A stretch of 64,000 nt of DNA from assembly GCA_963814915.1 (NCBI GenBank), contig CAWFEI010000005.1:248001-312000 (forward strand). The letters are read 5' to 3'. The translations under genes and the position numbers were made by a program. Positions 1 to 8,983 of this stretch are shown one piece after another (positions within the stretch are counted from its first letter, which is position 1; every line of letters begins with the position of its first letter). The notes beneath the pieces were generated by a model, which saw nothing but the letters and a program-made list of their open reading frames with translations, searched no databases and was not told the origin of the DNA. The DNA comes from VRUE01 sp963814915. Lineage in GTDB: Bacteria > Actinomycetota > Thermoleophilia > Solirubrobacterales > 70-9.

Positions 1-638
1 AGCAGGCCAACAAGGGCCGTCAGTTCATCCTCGGCAAGATGGCCGAGGCGATCGACGGGCCGCGCGAGCAGCTCTCCAAGCACGCCCCGCGGATCGAATC
101 GATCAAGATCGATCAGGAGAAGATCGGTGCCGTGATCGGCAAAGGCGGCGAAACCATCCGCGCCCTGTGCGAGGAGTTCGAAGCCGAAATCGACGTCGAG
201 GACGACGGCACGATTCGCATCTACGCTCCGACCGGCGAGCTGGTCGAAGCCTGCGTGGCACGGATCGAGTCGATGACCAAGGAGGCCGAGGTCGGCGACC
301 GCTACAACGCCGCCAAGGTTGTCAAGACGACCACCTTCGGCGCGTTCGTCGAGTTGGTCAAGGGCACCGACGGCCTGTTGCACATCTCCAACGTCAAGCC
401 GGGGGAGAGGGTCGACTCGGTCGACGACGTGCTCAACTCCGGTGACGAGATCGACGTCACTGTGGTCGAGGTCGACCGCGAGCGCGGTCGCATCGGTTTG
501 CGCCTCTCCGACGATCCGTCTGTGTCCGGCAAATCGGCCGAGGAGCTGGCTTCGGTCGGCTCCGGCGACGGCGGGCCGCGGCGCAACGGCGGCGACCGCG
601 GCGGCGGCCGTCGGCGCGAGCGCGAGCGGCGCAGCTAG
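1..638 (+). CDS. pnp: Polyribonucleotide nucleotidyltransferase, 3' part
   Basis: PNPase is the phosphorolytic 3'-5' exoribonuclease of the degradosome; only about the last 212 residues lie in the window, the reading frame being open from the left edge. Visible in order: the end of the second RNase PH region, a KH domain with the KH signature VIGKGGETIR (bases about 130-160), an S1 domain (about bases 290-500, KVVKTTTFGAFVELVKGTDGLLHIS), and a low-complexity Gly/Arg-rich tail. The M16 peptidase gene follows 4 nt after the stop, so the two are almost certainly co-transcribed, as is common for pnp-pepR pairs in actinobacteria. Confidence 0.97.
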   Translation, partial: QANKGRQFILGKMAEAIDGPREQLSKHAPRIESIKIDQEKIGAVIGKGGETIRALCEEFEAEIDVEDDGTIRIYAPTGELVEACVARIESMTKEAEVGDRYNAAKVVKTTTFGAFVELVKGTDGLLHISNVKPGERVDSVDDVLNSGDEIDVTVVEVDRERGRIGLRLSDDPSVSGKSAEELASVGSGDGGPRRNGGDRGGGRRRERERRS

Positions 639-642
639 TCGT

Positions 643-1920
643 TTGCCTGCCGCGAGGTTAAGCGAGCTCGATTCGGGCGTACGGGTTGTGACCGAGGAGG
701 TTCCCTCGGTCCGATCCGTGGCGCTCGGGCTCTGGGTCCGCACCGGCTCGCGCAACGAGACGCCGGCCCAGGCCGGCGTCTCGCACTTCCTCGAGCATCT
801 GTTGTTCAAGGGCACTGCGCGCTACTCGGCGATCGAGATCTCCGAGCTCTTCGACGGGCTCGGCGCCTCGGTCAACGCCGCAACCGGCAAGGAGACAACG
901 CATCTGCACGCTCGTTTCCTCGACGAGCACACCGAGGAGGTGTTCGATCTGCTGGCGGAGATGCTGCTTGCGCCGACGTACCCCGAAATCGACTCCGAGC
1001 GCGAGGTCGTGCTGGAGGAGATCGCGATGTACGAGGACGAGCCGCAGGACCGCGTGCACGACATCCTCGCCGAGGCCGTCTTCGGCAACCACCCGCTGGG
1101 CCGACGCGTGCTCGGAGAGGCGGACGTAATCTCCTCGATCCCGGTGCCGGACATCGAGGCCTACCGCGAGCTGCGCTACACGGGCGCCAACGTCGTCGTC
1201 GGCGCCGCGGGCCATCTCGATCATGAGCGGATCGTGGCGCTGGCCGAGCGACTCGTCTCACCGCCCGGAGGTGGCGACGGCGCCCAGGCCCACGCGACCG
1301 ACGGGGCCGCGCGGCTGCGCTTCTACCCCAAGGACACCGAGCAGTACCACATCTGTTTTGGCGCGCCCGGCATCGTGCGCGAGGATGAGCGCCGCTACGC
1401 GCTCGCCGTGCTCGACTCGATCTTCGGCGGATCGACCTCCTCACGGCTCTTCCGCGAGGTGCGCGAGAAGCGTGGCCTCGCCTACTCGGTTGGTTCCTAC
1501 AGCGAGCAGTACACCGACTCGGGCATGGTCGCGACCTACGTCGGCACCCGCGAGGACAACGTCGAGGAGGCCTGCGCCATCATCGGCACCGAGCTACAGC
1601 GACTGCGCAGCGAGCCCGTCTCCGCCGAGGAGCTGGCGCGGGCGAAGGAGAACGTCAAGGGCCGCCTCGTCCTCTCCTCGGAGTCGACCGCTGCGCGGAT
1701 GGCGCGGATCTCACGGGCGACCGTCTTCGGGCTGCCGATCGAAAGCCTCGACGCAATGCTGGCCAAGGTTGACGCCGTCGAGGTCGACGAGCTGAGCGAT
1801 CTGGCCGCCGAGCTCTACGGCGCGGAGCGGCTCTCCGCCGCGTGTGTCGGCCGTGACGAGGAGTCCTTCCGCAAGGCGTTGGATAGTTCCGCCATCTCCT
1901 CCGCGCTCGCGAATGCCTGA
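643..1920 (+). CDS. M16 family zinc peptidase (processing-peptidase type)
   Basis: Predicted 425-residue M16B metallopeptidase, usual length for bacterial processing-peptidase-like enzymes downstream of pnp. The zinc motif HxxEH is H48-F-L-E51-H52, and the downstream Glu is in the stretch EREVVLEEIAMYED. The C-terminal half carries the FGGSTSSRLFREVREKRGLAYSV block typical of the family (only part quoted by position, about bases 1423-1490). The TTG at 643 is chosen because it lies 4 nt after the pnp stop and gives the expected N-terminus just before the first beta strand; the frame is open further upstream only as a shadow of pnp. It overlaps dapB by 8 nt. Substrate is unknown. Confidence 0.88.
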   Translation: MPAARLSELDSGVRVVTEEVPSVRSVALGLWVRTGSRNETPAQAGVSHFLEHLLFKGTARYSAIEISELFDGLGASVNAATGKETTHLHARFLDEHTEEVFDLLAEMLLAPTYPEIDSEREVVLEEIAMYEDEPQDRVHDILAEAVFGNHPLGRRVLGEADVISSIPVPDIEAYRELRYTGANVVVGAAGHLDHERIVALAERLVSPPGGGDGAQAHATDGAARLRFYPKDTEQYHICFGAPGIVREDERRYALAVLDSIFGGSTSSRLFREVREKRGLAYSVGSYSEQYTDSGMVATYVGTREDNVEEACAIIGTELQRLRSEPVSAEELARAKENVKGRLVLSSESTAARMARISRATVFGLPIESLDAMLAKVDAVEVDELSDLAAELYGAERLSAACVGRDEESFRKALDSSAISSALANA

Positions 1921-2638
1921 AGAATCGGATATGGACGGGCATTCGCTTCCGGGGATGGGGGGTGGCGCCGGAATACGGGTCGCGGTCTCGGGCGCGGCGG
2001 GGAGAATGGGCAGCACGGTCTGCGCAGCGGTCGAGGGCGCCGAAGGCATGGAACTCTCCGGGCGCGCCGATCCGGCGCTCGGGACCCCGCTCGCCGACGT
2101 GCTCGGCGATGCCGACGTCGTGGTCGAGTTCAGCACCCCTGAAACGGTGCTGGGCAACGCCACCGCATGCCTCGAAGCGGGGGTTCACGTGGTCGTCGGC
2201 GCGACCGGCTTCGACCTCGACGAGCTGCGTGCTGCCGCGGGCCGGGGGCAGGCCAACTGCTTCGTCGCGCCGAACTTCGCGATCGGCGCTGTACTGCTGA
2301 TGGAGGCCGCCCAGACGATCGCCAGGCACATGCCCGAGTGCGAGCTGATCGAGCTGCACCACGACCGTAAGCGCGATGCGCCTTCGGGCACCGCGAAGCG
2401 CACCGCGGAGCTGATCGAGGCGGCGGGCGGCAACGTCCACCAGCCGATCCACTCGGTCCGCCTGCCGGGCCTGGTCGCCCATCAGGAAGCGATCTTCGGC
2501 GGCGAGGGGCAGACGCTGACGCTGCGCCACGACTCAATCGACCGTGCCTCGTTCATGCCGGGCGTGCTGCTCGCAGTGCGCAAGGTCGCCGAGTTGCACG
2601 AGCGCTTCACGGTCGGATTGGAGAAACTACTGCGATGA
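1913..2638 (+). CDS. dapB: 4-hydroxy-tetrahydrodipicolinate reductase
   Basis: Second committed step of diaminopimelate/lysine synthesis, NAD(P)H-dependent reduction in the cytoplasm. The Rossmann motif VSGAAGRMG sits near the N-terminus and the family signature ELHHDRKRDAPSGTA (catalytic His pair and substrate-binding Lys/Ser-Gly-Thr) is in the middle. ATG 1913 gives 241 residues and overlaps the M16 stop; ATG 1931 or ATG 1955 are possible later starts, since the family core begins only about residue 20. The next gene starts within its stop codon (ATGA). Confidence 0.93.
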   Translation: MPEESDMDGHSLPGMGGGAGIRVAVSGAAGRMGSTVCAAVEGAEGMELSGRADPALGTPLADVLGDADVVVEFSTPETVLGNATACLEAGVHVVVGATGFDLDELRAAAGRGQANCFVAPNFAIGAVLLMEAAQTIARHMPECELIELHHDRKRDAPSGTAKRTAELIEAAGGNVHQPIHSVRLPGLVAHQEAIFGGEGQTLTLRHDSIDRASFMPGVLLAVRKVAELHERFTVGLEKLLR

Positions 2639-4053
2639 ACGACGCGACCGCCGAAGCCGAGCTGGTCCGCAAGGGGGAGGCGACTGCGGCGGAGCTGGTC
2701 GAAGCCGCCATCGCGCGGATCGAGGCAAGCAACCCCGAGATCAACGCGGTCATCCACCCACTCTTCGAGGAAGGGCTGGAGGCAGCGCGCGGCGAGCTCC
2801 CCGACGGCCCCTTCAAGGGCGTGCCGTTCCTGCTCAAGGACCTCGGCGCCGCCTTCGCCGGCCAGCCCATGCACCTCGGCATGAACTACCTCAAGGAGCG
2901 CGACTTCCGCGCCCCGGTCGACACCTATCTGGCGCAGCGGTTCCGCGCCGCCGGCCTGGTCACGATCGGCAAGACGAACTGCCCCGAGCTGGGCATCCTG
3001 CCGACCACCGAGCCGCGCGCCTACGGCCCGACCCGCAATCCATGGGACACGACGCGCACGGCTGGCGGCTCGAGCGGCGGCTCGGCCGCCGCGGTTGCGG
3101 CCGGAATGGTGCCGATGGCCCACGCCAACGACGGCGGCGGCTCGATCCGCATCCCGGCCTCCAACTGCGGCCTGGTCGGCCTCAAGCCGACCCGCCAGCG
3201 AACCAGCGAGGGGCCGCTCGCCGGGGACTTCATGTCGGGCCTGACCGCCGAGCTCTGCGTCTCCCGCTCAGTACGCGACACGGCCGCTCTGCTGGAGGCC
3301 GTGCATGGCCCGGCGCCTGGCGACCCCTACGTCGCGCCTCCGCCCTCGCGCCCCTACACGAAGGAGGTCGGCGCCGACCCCGGCAAGCTCCGCATCGGCC
3401 TCTGGACCGAGACGATCCTCGACGTCGATGCCGACCCTGAGGTCGTCGCAGCGGCCGAGGGCGCGGCAAAGACTCTCGAGGGCCTCGGTCACGCGATCGA
3501 CCGGCCCGACCTCGGCATGCTCGCGGGCATTCCGATCATCGACGCCTTCCTCGTCCGCTGGGCAGCGGGCCAGGCGCAGGCGATCGACCAGCTCGGCCTC
3601 GTCGGCGGCAGGCCGATCGAGCGCGAGGACGTCGAGCCGCTGACCTGGGCCCTGACCGAGATCGGCCGGGGCCGCAGCGCGGGCGAGTACCTGACCGCGG
3701 TCGGCCAACACCAGGCGATGAGCCGCATGTTCGCGGCTGTCCACGAGTCCGGCTTCGACTTGCTCTTGACGCCGACGGTGGGGGAGCCACCGCCGCCGCT
3801 CGGCAGCTTCGACGATTCCGGCCCCGACCCGATGGCCGCCTTTGAGCGCGCCTTCATCGCCGGCTGCTTCACCGCCGCCTTCAACGCCACCGGCCAACCG
3901 GCAATCTCGCTGCCGCTGCACTGGACCGCGGACGGGCTCCCCGTCGGGGTTCAGCTCGTCGCTCCGCTCGGCCGCGAGGACCTGCTGCTTCGGGTCGCCT
4001 CCCAGCTCGAGCAGGCGTCGCCCTGGGCTGACCGCATACCCTCCTCACGATGA
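2635..4053 (+). CDS. Amidase signature family amidohydrolase
   Basis: A 472-residue amidase-signature enzyme, hydrolysing an unidentified amide. The Ser-cisSer-Lys triad is visible: Lys near residue 68 (VPFLLKDLG), the Gly/Ser loop TAGGSSGGSAA near 142-152, and the nucleophile in GGGSIRIPAS near 170. It is not GatA, because a separate gatCAB operon lies at 26.6-29.8 kb. It starts by ATGA overlap inside dapB and ends by ATGA overlap with dapA, so it is translationally coupled inside the lysine operon; whether it acts in that pathway is unknown. Confidence 0.88.
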   Translation: MNDATAEAELVRKGEATAAELVEAAIARIEASNPEINAVIHPLFEEGLEAARGELPDGPFKGVPFLLKDLGAAFAGQPMHLGMNYLKERDFRAPVDTYLAQRFRAAGLVTIGKTNCPELGILPTTEPRAYGPTRNPWDTTRTAGGSSGGSAAAVAAGMVPMAHANDGGGSIRIPASNCGLVGLKPTRQRTSEGPLAGDFMSGLTAELCVSRSVRDTAALLEAVHGPAPGDPYVAPPPSRPYTKEVGADPGKLRIGLWTETILDVDADPEVVAAAEGAAKTLEGLGHAIDRPDLGMLAGIPIIDAFLVRWAAGQAQAIDQLGLVGGRPIEREDVEPLTWALTEIGRGRSAGEYLTAVGQHQAMSRMFAAVHESGFDLLLTPTVGEPPPPLGSFDDSGPDPMAAFERAFIAGCFTAAFNATGQPAISLPLHWTADGLPVGVQLVAPLGREDLLLRVASQLEQASPWADRIPSSR

Positions 4054-4925
4054 GCGATATCCGCGGCGTCATAACTGCGATGGCCACTCCCTTCACGCCC
4101 GAGGGCAAGGTCGACGAGGCGGCTGCCCGCAAGCTCGCCGTCCACCTGGTCGAACACGGCTCGCACGGGGTCGTCGTCGCCGGCTCTTCGGGCGAGGCGG
4201 CGACGCTCGACGATGCCGAGCACATCGCCCTGCTGGCCGCGATCGTCGACGAGGTCGGCGAACGGGCGGGGGTCTACTGCGGCACCGGCACCAACGACAC
4301 CCGCCACTCGATCGAGCTGACCAAGGCCGCGGCCGAGGCGGGCGCCGCGGCCGCGCTGATCGTCACTCCTTACTACAACAAGCCAAACCCGGCCGGCATC
4401 TACGCCCACTACGAGGCGATCGCCGCCGCCGTTCCCGGACTGCCGCTGATCGCCTACAACATCCCTTCCCGGGTCGTGATCGACGTTCCGCCGAAGCTGC
4501 TCGCCGAGCTCGGCAAGATCGACGGCGTCGTCGCGGTCAAGCAGGCCAACAACGACGAGCTCGAGCCGATCGAGGGCCTCGACGTGCTGGCGGGCAACGA
4601 CGACATCTTCCTGCGCACCCTTGAACTCGGCCTGGCCGGCGGCATCCTCGTCGCCTCGCACCTGGTCGGCGACGAGATGCGGCAGATGTGGGACGCCGCG
4701 CAGAGCGGCGAGATCGAGCGCGCACGCGAGATCGACGCCGGCCTGCGGCCCTTCTACGACGTGCTCGGGATCACCACGAACCCGATCCCGCTCAAGGCGG
4801 CGCTGGCGATGACCGGCCTGATCCCCGACGGCGGCCTGCGCCTGCCACTGGTCGAAGTCGATGCGGGCCAGCGTGCCGCGGTGCGCGAGGCCCTCGACGC
4901 CGTCAGCGTGGCGGTGGAGGGCTGA
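4050..4925 (+). CDS. dapA: 4-hydroxy-tetrahydrodipicolinate synthase
   Basis: Condenses pyruvate with aspartate semialdehyde, the first step of the diaminopimelate branch. The 291-residue (beta/alpha)8 aldolase shows the substrate loop GSSGEAATL, the Tyr of the proton relay in IVTPYYNKP, and the Schiff-base Lys in GVVAVKQAN. The start codon overlaps the amidase stop (ATGA). rnj follows 2 nt after its stop. Confidence 0.97.
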   Translation: MSDIRGVITAMATPFTPEGKVDEAAARKLAVHLVEHGSHGVVVAGSSGEAATLDDAEHIALLAAIVDEVGERAGVYCGTGTNDTRHSIELTKAAAEAGAAAALIVTPYYNKPNPAGIYAHYEAIAAAVPGLPLIAYNIPSRVVIDVPPKLLAELGKIDGVVAVKQANNDELEPIEGLDVLAGNDDIFLRTLELGLAGGILVASHLVGDEMRQMWDAAQSGEIERAREIDAGLRPFYDVLGITTNPIPLKAALAMTGLIPDGGLRLPLVEVDAGQRAAVREALDAVSVAVEG

Positions 4926-4927
4926 CG

Positions 4928-6589
4928 ATGGCGCCGAAGCTGAAAGTGCTGCCGCTCGGCGGGCTGGGCGAGATCGGCAAGAACATGACCGTGATCGAGT
5001 ACGACGGCAAGATCGTCGTCGTCGACACCGGATTGATGTTTCCGACACCGGAGATGCTGGGGATCGACCTCGTACTGCCCGACTTCGCCTACCTGCGCGA
5101 CCGGGCGGAGGACATCGAGGCGATCGTGCTCACGCACGGGCATGAGGACCACGTCGGGGCGCTTCCCTACGTGCTGCGCGAGATCGGCATGCCGCCCGTC
5201 ATCTACGGCGGGTTGCTGACCATCGGAATGGTCCGCTCGAAGCTCGACGAGCACAAGCTCAAGGACGCGCCCCTGGAGGAGCTGCCGGTCGGCAAGAAGG
5301 TCAAGGCGGGCCCGTTCGAGTTGGAGCTGGTCCATCTCTCGCACTCGATCCCCGACGCGCGCGGCGTGATCCTCAGCACCGAGCTGGGCAAAGTGCTGAT
5401 GACCGGCGACTACAAGTTCGACCAGACCCCGGTCGACGGCCGCCCGGCCGACATCTCGCGGCTCGCCGAACTGGGCCGGGACGGCCTGCTGCTGCTCTGC
5501 GGCGACTCGACCAACGCAGACCGGCCTGGGATCGCGCCGTCGGAGTCGAGCGTCGGCCCGGCTCTGCTGGAGACGTTCGAAAGCTGCAAGGGGCGGATCA
5601 TCGTCACCTCCTTCGCCTCCAACATCCACCGTGTCCAGCAGGTGATCGATGCCGCCGTAGCACTCGACCGCCGGGTCGCGCTGGTCGGGCGCTCGATGCG
5701 CAAGAACTTCAACATCGCCTCGAACCTGGGGATCGCCAATGCGCCGTCGGGCCTGTTCATCCAGCCGCGCGAGATCGAGAACTTCCCCGACGAGAAGGTG
5801 ATTGTGATCTCCACCGGCAGCCAGGGCGAGCCGCTCTCGGCGCTGCGTCGGATGGCCAACAACGACCACCGCGACGTCGCGCTGCATTCCGGCGACACGG
5901 TCGTTTTCTCAGCGACCCCGGTGCCGGGCAACGAGCGTGCCGTGAACGAAACGATCGACCGCATCTACGAGATTGGCGCCTCGGTCGTGACCGCCAAGGA
6001 CGCGCCGATCCACGCGTCCGGCCACGGCTGGCAGGAGGAGCTGAAGCTGATGCTCAACCTGACCAAGCCGCGCTATGTGATGCCGGTGCACGGCGACTAC
6101 CAACGGCTGCGCCTGCACGCCGCGCTCGCCCACTCGCTCGGGATCGACCCCGAGAACGTCTTCCAGGGGCGCAACGGCCTGCCGCTCGAGCTCGACTCCG
6201 AGGGGGCGCGCTTCGGCAAGGAGGTCCACGCCGGCGTCGTCTACGTGGACGGGGTCAACGTCGGCGAGCCGGATGACGTCGCGCTGCGCGACCGTCGTGA
6301 GATCTCCGCCGACGGCATCTTCATCGTCGTCGCCACGATCTCAGCCGACGACGGCAGCGTCGTAGCCGACCCGGAGGCGATCGTCCGAGGCGTCGCGCTG
6401 CCGGAGGGCGAGGAGGCCCTGGTCGAGGAGCTCAAGGACGTCGCCGAGGACTCGCTCGAGGATGCCGCCGAGGCGGGCAACCGTGAGATCCACCTGATCC
6501 AGGAAGACCTGCACGACGCGATCGCCAAGGTCGTCTACGAGAAGCTGCGCAGCCGGCCGATGATCCTCCCCGTGGTAGTAGAGGTTTAG
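4928..6589 (+). CDS. rnj: Ribonuclease J (metallo-beta-lactamase/beta-CASP)
   Basis: Predicted 553 residues, the normal length for RNase J, which has 5'-3' exo- and endoribonuclease activity. Motif 2 HGHEDH (LTHGHEDHVG) binds the two zinc ions; the beta-CASP region (RIIVTSFASNIHRVQQ), the ASGHG motif and the MPVHGDYQRLRLHA block are all present, followed by the C-terminal dimerisation domain. ATG 4928 is chosen because it starts the conserved LPLGGLGEIGKN N-terminus; the frame upstream is an antisense/overlap shadow of dapA. Together with pnp at the head of the operon it joins two RNA-decay enzymes to dapAB. A hairpin terminator follows at 6635-6667. Confidence 0.96.
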   Translation: MAPKLKVLPLGGLGEIGKNMTVIEYDGKIVVVDTGLMFPTPEMLGIDLVLPDFAYLRDRAEDIEAIVLTHGHEDHVGALPYVLREIGMPPVIYGGLLTIGMVRSKLDEHKLKDAPLEELPVGKKVKAGPFELELVHLSHSIPDARGVILSTELGKVLMTGDYKFDQTPVDGRPADISRLAELGRDGLLLLCGDSTNADRPGIAPSESSVGPALLETFESCKGRIIVTSFASNIHRVQQVIDAAVALDRRVALVGRSMRKNFNIASNLGIANAPSGLFIQPREIENFPDEKVIVISTGSQGEPLSALRRMANNDHRDVALHSGDTVVFSATPVPGNERAVNETIDRIYEIGASVVTAKDAPIHASGHGWQEELKLMLNLTKPRYVMPVHGDYQRLRLHAALAHSLGIDPENVFQGRNGLPLELDSEGARFGKEVHAGVVYVDGVNVGEPDDVALRDRREISADGIFIVVATISADDGSVVADPEAIVRGVALPEGEEALVEELKDVAEDSLEDAAEAGNREIHLIQEDLHDAIAKVVYEKLRSRPMILPVVVEV

Positions 6590-6628
6590 CCGCGCCCGGA
6601 CACGGGAGCAGGGGACGGCGGGGCAATG

Positions 6629-6670
6629 AAAAAAGCCCGCCGGTCGCGTTGGGGAGAACCGGCGGGCCTT
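6629..6670. terminator. Bidirectional intrinsic terminator
   Basis: A perfect 10-bp stem pairs 6635-6644 (GCCCGCCGGT) with 6658-6667 (ACCGGCGGGC) around a 13-nt loop. Six A precede it and CTTT follows, so the T-tract is best on the minus strand, ending the sensor-kinase transcript, and weaker for rnj. The two genes converge on it. Confidence 0.85.
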
Positions 6671-6705
6671 TGTGTCTCGTCCGGCGAAGAATCTATGGGC
6701 GGGCT

Positions 6706-8139
6706 CTAAAGCCGGTCTAAAGCTTCGCCGGACCGCCGCCGGGCCATCGCTTCGCGCAGCGGCAGCGTGGCCCGGAAGCGGGCGCCGCCAAGGGGGGAGT
6801 CGCCGACCTCGACCTTGCCGCCATGTGACTTGGCGACGGCGCTCACGATCGAGAGACCGAGGCCGCTGCCGCCGCCGATCGCGGTGTCGGCCGGTCCCTC
6901 GCCGCGCACGAAGCGATCGAAGATCTGCTCGCGCAGCTCGATCGGCACCCCCGGACCGTCGTCGTCGACCTCGAGCACCGCTTTGCCGCCTTCGGCGCGC
7001 AGGTGTAGTTCGATCGTCGAGCCGGACGGGGTGTGGCGGACAGCGTTGTCGAGCAGGTTGAGCACCATCCGGTGCAGCTCATCGGGGTTGCCGTCGAGCG
7101 GCAACGGCTGCTGGTTGTCGACGCGCAGCTGCCGTTCGCCGATCGTCGGCGCCAGCTCGGCGGCCGCGTTGCCGGCGGTCTCGGCCAGGTCACAGCGTGT
7201 GCGGGTCCCGACCCGGCCGGCGTCGGCGCGGGCGAGCAGCAGCAGATCGCCGACCAGGCGGCTCATCCGGCCCGAGGAGCGCAGCGCCGAGTCGACCATC
7301 TCCAGCTCGTCCTCGTTCGCAGGGCTGTCGAGCGCCGCCTGCAGAAGCTCGAGGTTGGCGAGGATGCTGGTCAGCGGGGTGCGCAGCTCGTGCGAGGCGT
7401 CGGCGACGAACTCGCGCTGGCGCTTCAGAGCCGTTTCGCGCTCAGCCCGGGCGGCGTCCAGCGAGCGCAGCATCTGCTCCAGCGTTCGCGCCAGTTCGCC
7501 TACCTCGTCGTCTACGCGGGGTTGGGGCATGTGGCTGGAAAGGTCGCCGGTCTCGGCGATCGTGCGCGCGGTCGCGGTCAGCGAAGAGATCGGGCGCATC
7601 GCACGGCGGGCGATCGCCACCCCGGCGAAGCTGGCGAGCAGCGTGGCCCCGAGGATGCCGGCGGCGATCAGCAGCCAGAGGCGGTCGACGGTCGAGTCGA
7701 TGTGCTGCTCGTTGCGCCCGTACTGCACGTAGCCCGCGATGCGGCCGCTCTGGCGGCTGCGCAGGACGGCGGTGACAACGCGCATCTCGCCGACCTCATG
7801 CACTCCCGGGACCGGCGGGCCGAGGTCGGCGGCGTTGGGGCTGTCGTCGAGCTGCCGACCGCGCGAGTCGTAGATCCGCACCGAGGCGTCGTTGGGGCTG
7901 ACGAAGTCGGCCAGATCCGGCTCGCGGGTGATCAGCGTGTTGGTGATCGTGTCGACGATCTGCACCTGTGAGGCGAGTGAGGTGACCGCGCCCTTGACCT
8001 CGCGGTTGAAGTCGTCGCGGACGCGCTGGGCGGCGAGGTCGCCGACGATCACGCCGAAGAGCAGCAGGATCGCCAGGGTGAGGCCGGCGGAGACGGCGGC
8101 GAGGCGCCAGCGCACCGGCCAGTTGCTCGGACGCGGCAC
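6706..8139 (-). CDS. Membrane sensor histidine kinase
   Basis: A 477-residue EnvZ/MprB-type kinase. TM1 is about residues 11-33, a periplasmic or extracellular sensor region runs to about 153, TM2 is about 154-176, followed by HAMP, then HisKA with the phospho-acceptor His250 in DASHELRTPL, and the HATPase domain with N box (NLLDNAVRHT), DDDGPGV and GGGSGLGLSIV. The response-regulator gene is 9 nt upstream in the same operon, so they form a cognate pair. The stimulus is unknown. Confidence 0.93.
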   Translation of the reverse strand: MPRPSNWPVRWRLAAVSAGLTLAILLLFGVIVGDLAAQRVRDDFNREVKGAVTSLASQVQIVDTITNTLITREPDLADFVSPNDASVRIYDSRGRQLDDSPNAADLGPPVPGVHEVGEMRVVTAVLRSRQSGRIAGYVQYGRNEQHIDSTVDRLWLLIAAGILGATLLASFAGVAIARRAMRPISSLTATARTIAETGDLSSHMPQPRVDDEVGELARTLEQMLRSLDAARAERETALKRQREFVADASHELRTPLTSILANLELLQAALDSPANEDELEMVDSALRSSGRMSRLVGDLLLLARADAGRVGTRTRCDLAETAGNAAAELAPTIGERQLRVDNQQPLPLDGNPDELHRMVLNLLDNAVRHTPSGSTIELHLRAEGGKAVLEVDDDGPGVPIELREQIFDRFVRGEGPADTAIGGGSGLGLSIVSAVAKSHGGKVEVGDSPLGGARFRATLPLREAMARRRSGEALDRL

Positions 8140-8148
8140 GGCGGCCCC

Positions 8149-8850
8149 TCAGGCCTTCAAGACGTAGCCGGCGCCGCGCTTGGTGTGCAGGAGGCGCGTC
8201 TCGGCGTCGTTCTCGAGCTTACGGCGTAGGTTCGAGATGAAGACGTCGATGGTGTTGGTCGCCGCCATCGGGTCGTAGCCCCAGACCTCGTCGAGCAGGC
8301 GCTCTCGCGAGACGACCAGGCGCTCGTTGTGCATCAGGTATTCGAGCAGCTCGAACTCGCGGTTGGTCAGCTCGATCTCGCGCTCGCCGCGCTTGACCTC
8401 GCGGGTGTCGGGGTTGAGCGTCAGATCGCCGACCTGCAGGGAGGCGGTGCCGCGCGGGGGGCGGCGACGCAACAGGGCGCGGATGCGGGCGAGCAGCTCC
8501 GTGCGCTCGAACGGCTTGACCAGGTAGTCGTCGGCGCCGCTGTCGAGGCCGCCGACCCGGTCCTCGGTCTCGGCCCGGGCGGTGAGCATCAGGATCGGCA
8601 CGTCGCTGTCGGCACGCAGGCGACGGCAGACCTCGACCCCGTCCATTCGCGGCAGCCCGAGGTCGAGCACGACGAGGTCCGGCATGAAGCCGGCCGCCAG
8701 GTCAAGCGCCTCGATCCCGTCGCCCGACGTCCGCACGTCATAGCCCTCGTTGCGCAGCGAGCGGCGCAGGACGTCGGCGATCTCGTCGTCGTCCTCGACG
8801 ACGAGCACGCGCCCTTCAACCGCACCGCTCCCGTTCGCGTTAGCAAGCAT
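8149..8850 (-). CDS. OmpR/PhoB-family response regulator
   Basis: A 233-residue two-domain regulator: receiver with acidic pair in VVEDDDEI, phospho-acceptor Asp63 (VVLDLGLP), Thr in LTARAE and Lys in YLVKPF, then a winged-helix domain (about residues 137-233) ending in TKRGAGYVLKA. All receiver residues are intact, in contrast to the regulator at 17.9 kb. It heads the operon with the kinase; a TAAGAT hexamer ends 7 nt before its ATG. It most resembles MprA-like regulators, but the target genes are not evident. Confidence 0.94.
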   Translation of the reverse strand: MLANANGSGAVEGRVLVVEDDDEIADVLRRSLRNEGYDVRTSGDGIEALDLAAGFMPDLVVLDLGLPRMDGVEVCRRLRADSDVPILMLTARAETEDRVGGLDSGADDYLVKPFERTELLARIRALLRRRPPRGTASLQVGDLTLNPDTREVKRGEREIELTNREFELLEYLMHNERLVVSRERLLDEVWGYDPMAATNTIDVFISNLRRKLENDAETRLLHTKRGAGYVLKA

Positions 8851-8857
8851 CGCAACG

Positions 8858-8863
8858 ATCTTA
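8858..8863 (-). promoter_or_regulatory. -10 of response-regulator operon
   Basis: TAAGAT on the minus strand, 7 nt before the ATG at 8850; would give a leaderless or nearly leaderless transcript. Confidence 0.6.
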
Positions 8864-8983
8864 GCCCGGTTGCCGCGGCGCCCCCGGGGCTTTTAGTGCG
8901 AATTTAGGCACGGAGATAGCGGGGAAGAGGTCGCTTTCGGGGCAGTTGCCATCTGCGCCGCTTGGCATGATCGAACCCAGATC

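Noticed and set aside
319..640. Long N-terminal extension of the M16 peptidase, upstream of 643
   Set aside because: It overlaps pnp in another frame and encodes only Arg/Ser/Thr-rich shadow sequence; the TTG at 643 fits the family.
658..2530. Several long open frames on the minus strand opposite the M16-dapB region
   Set aside because: Antisense shadows common at high GC; they have no domain features, and the sense-strand genes are certain.
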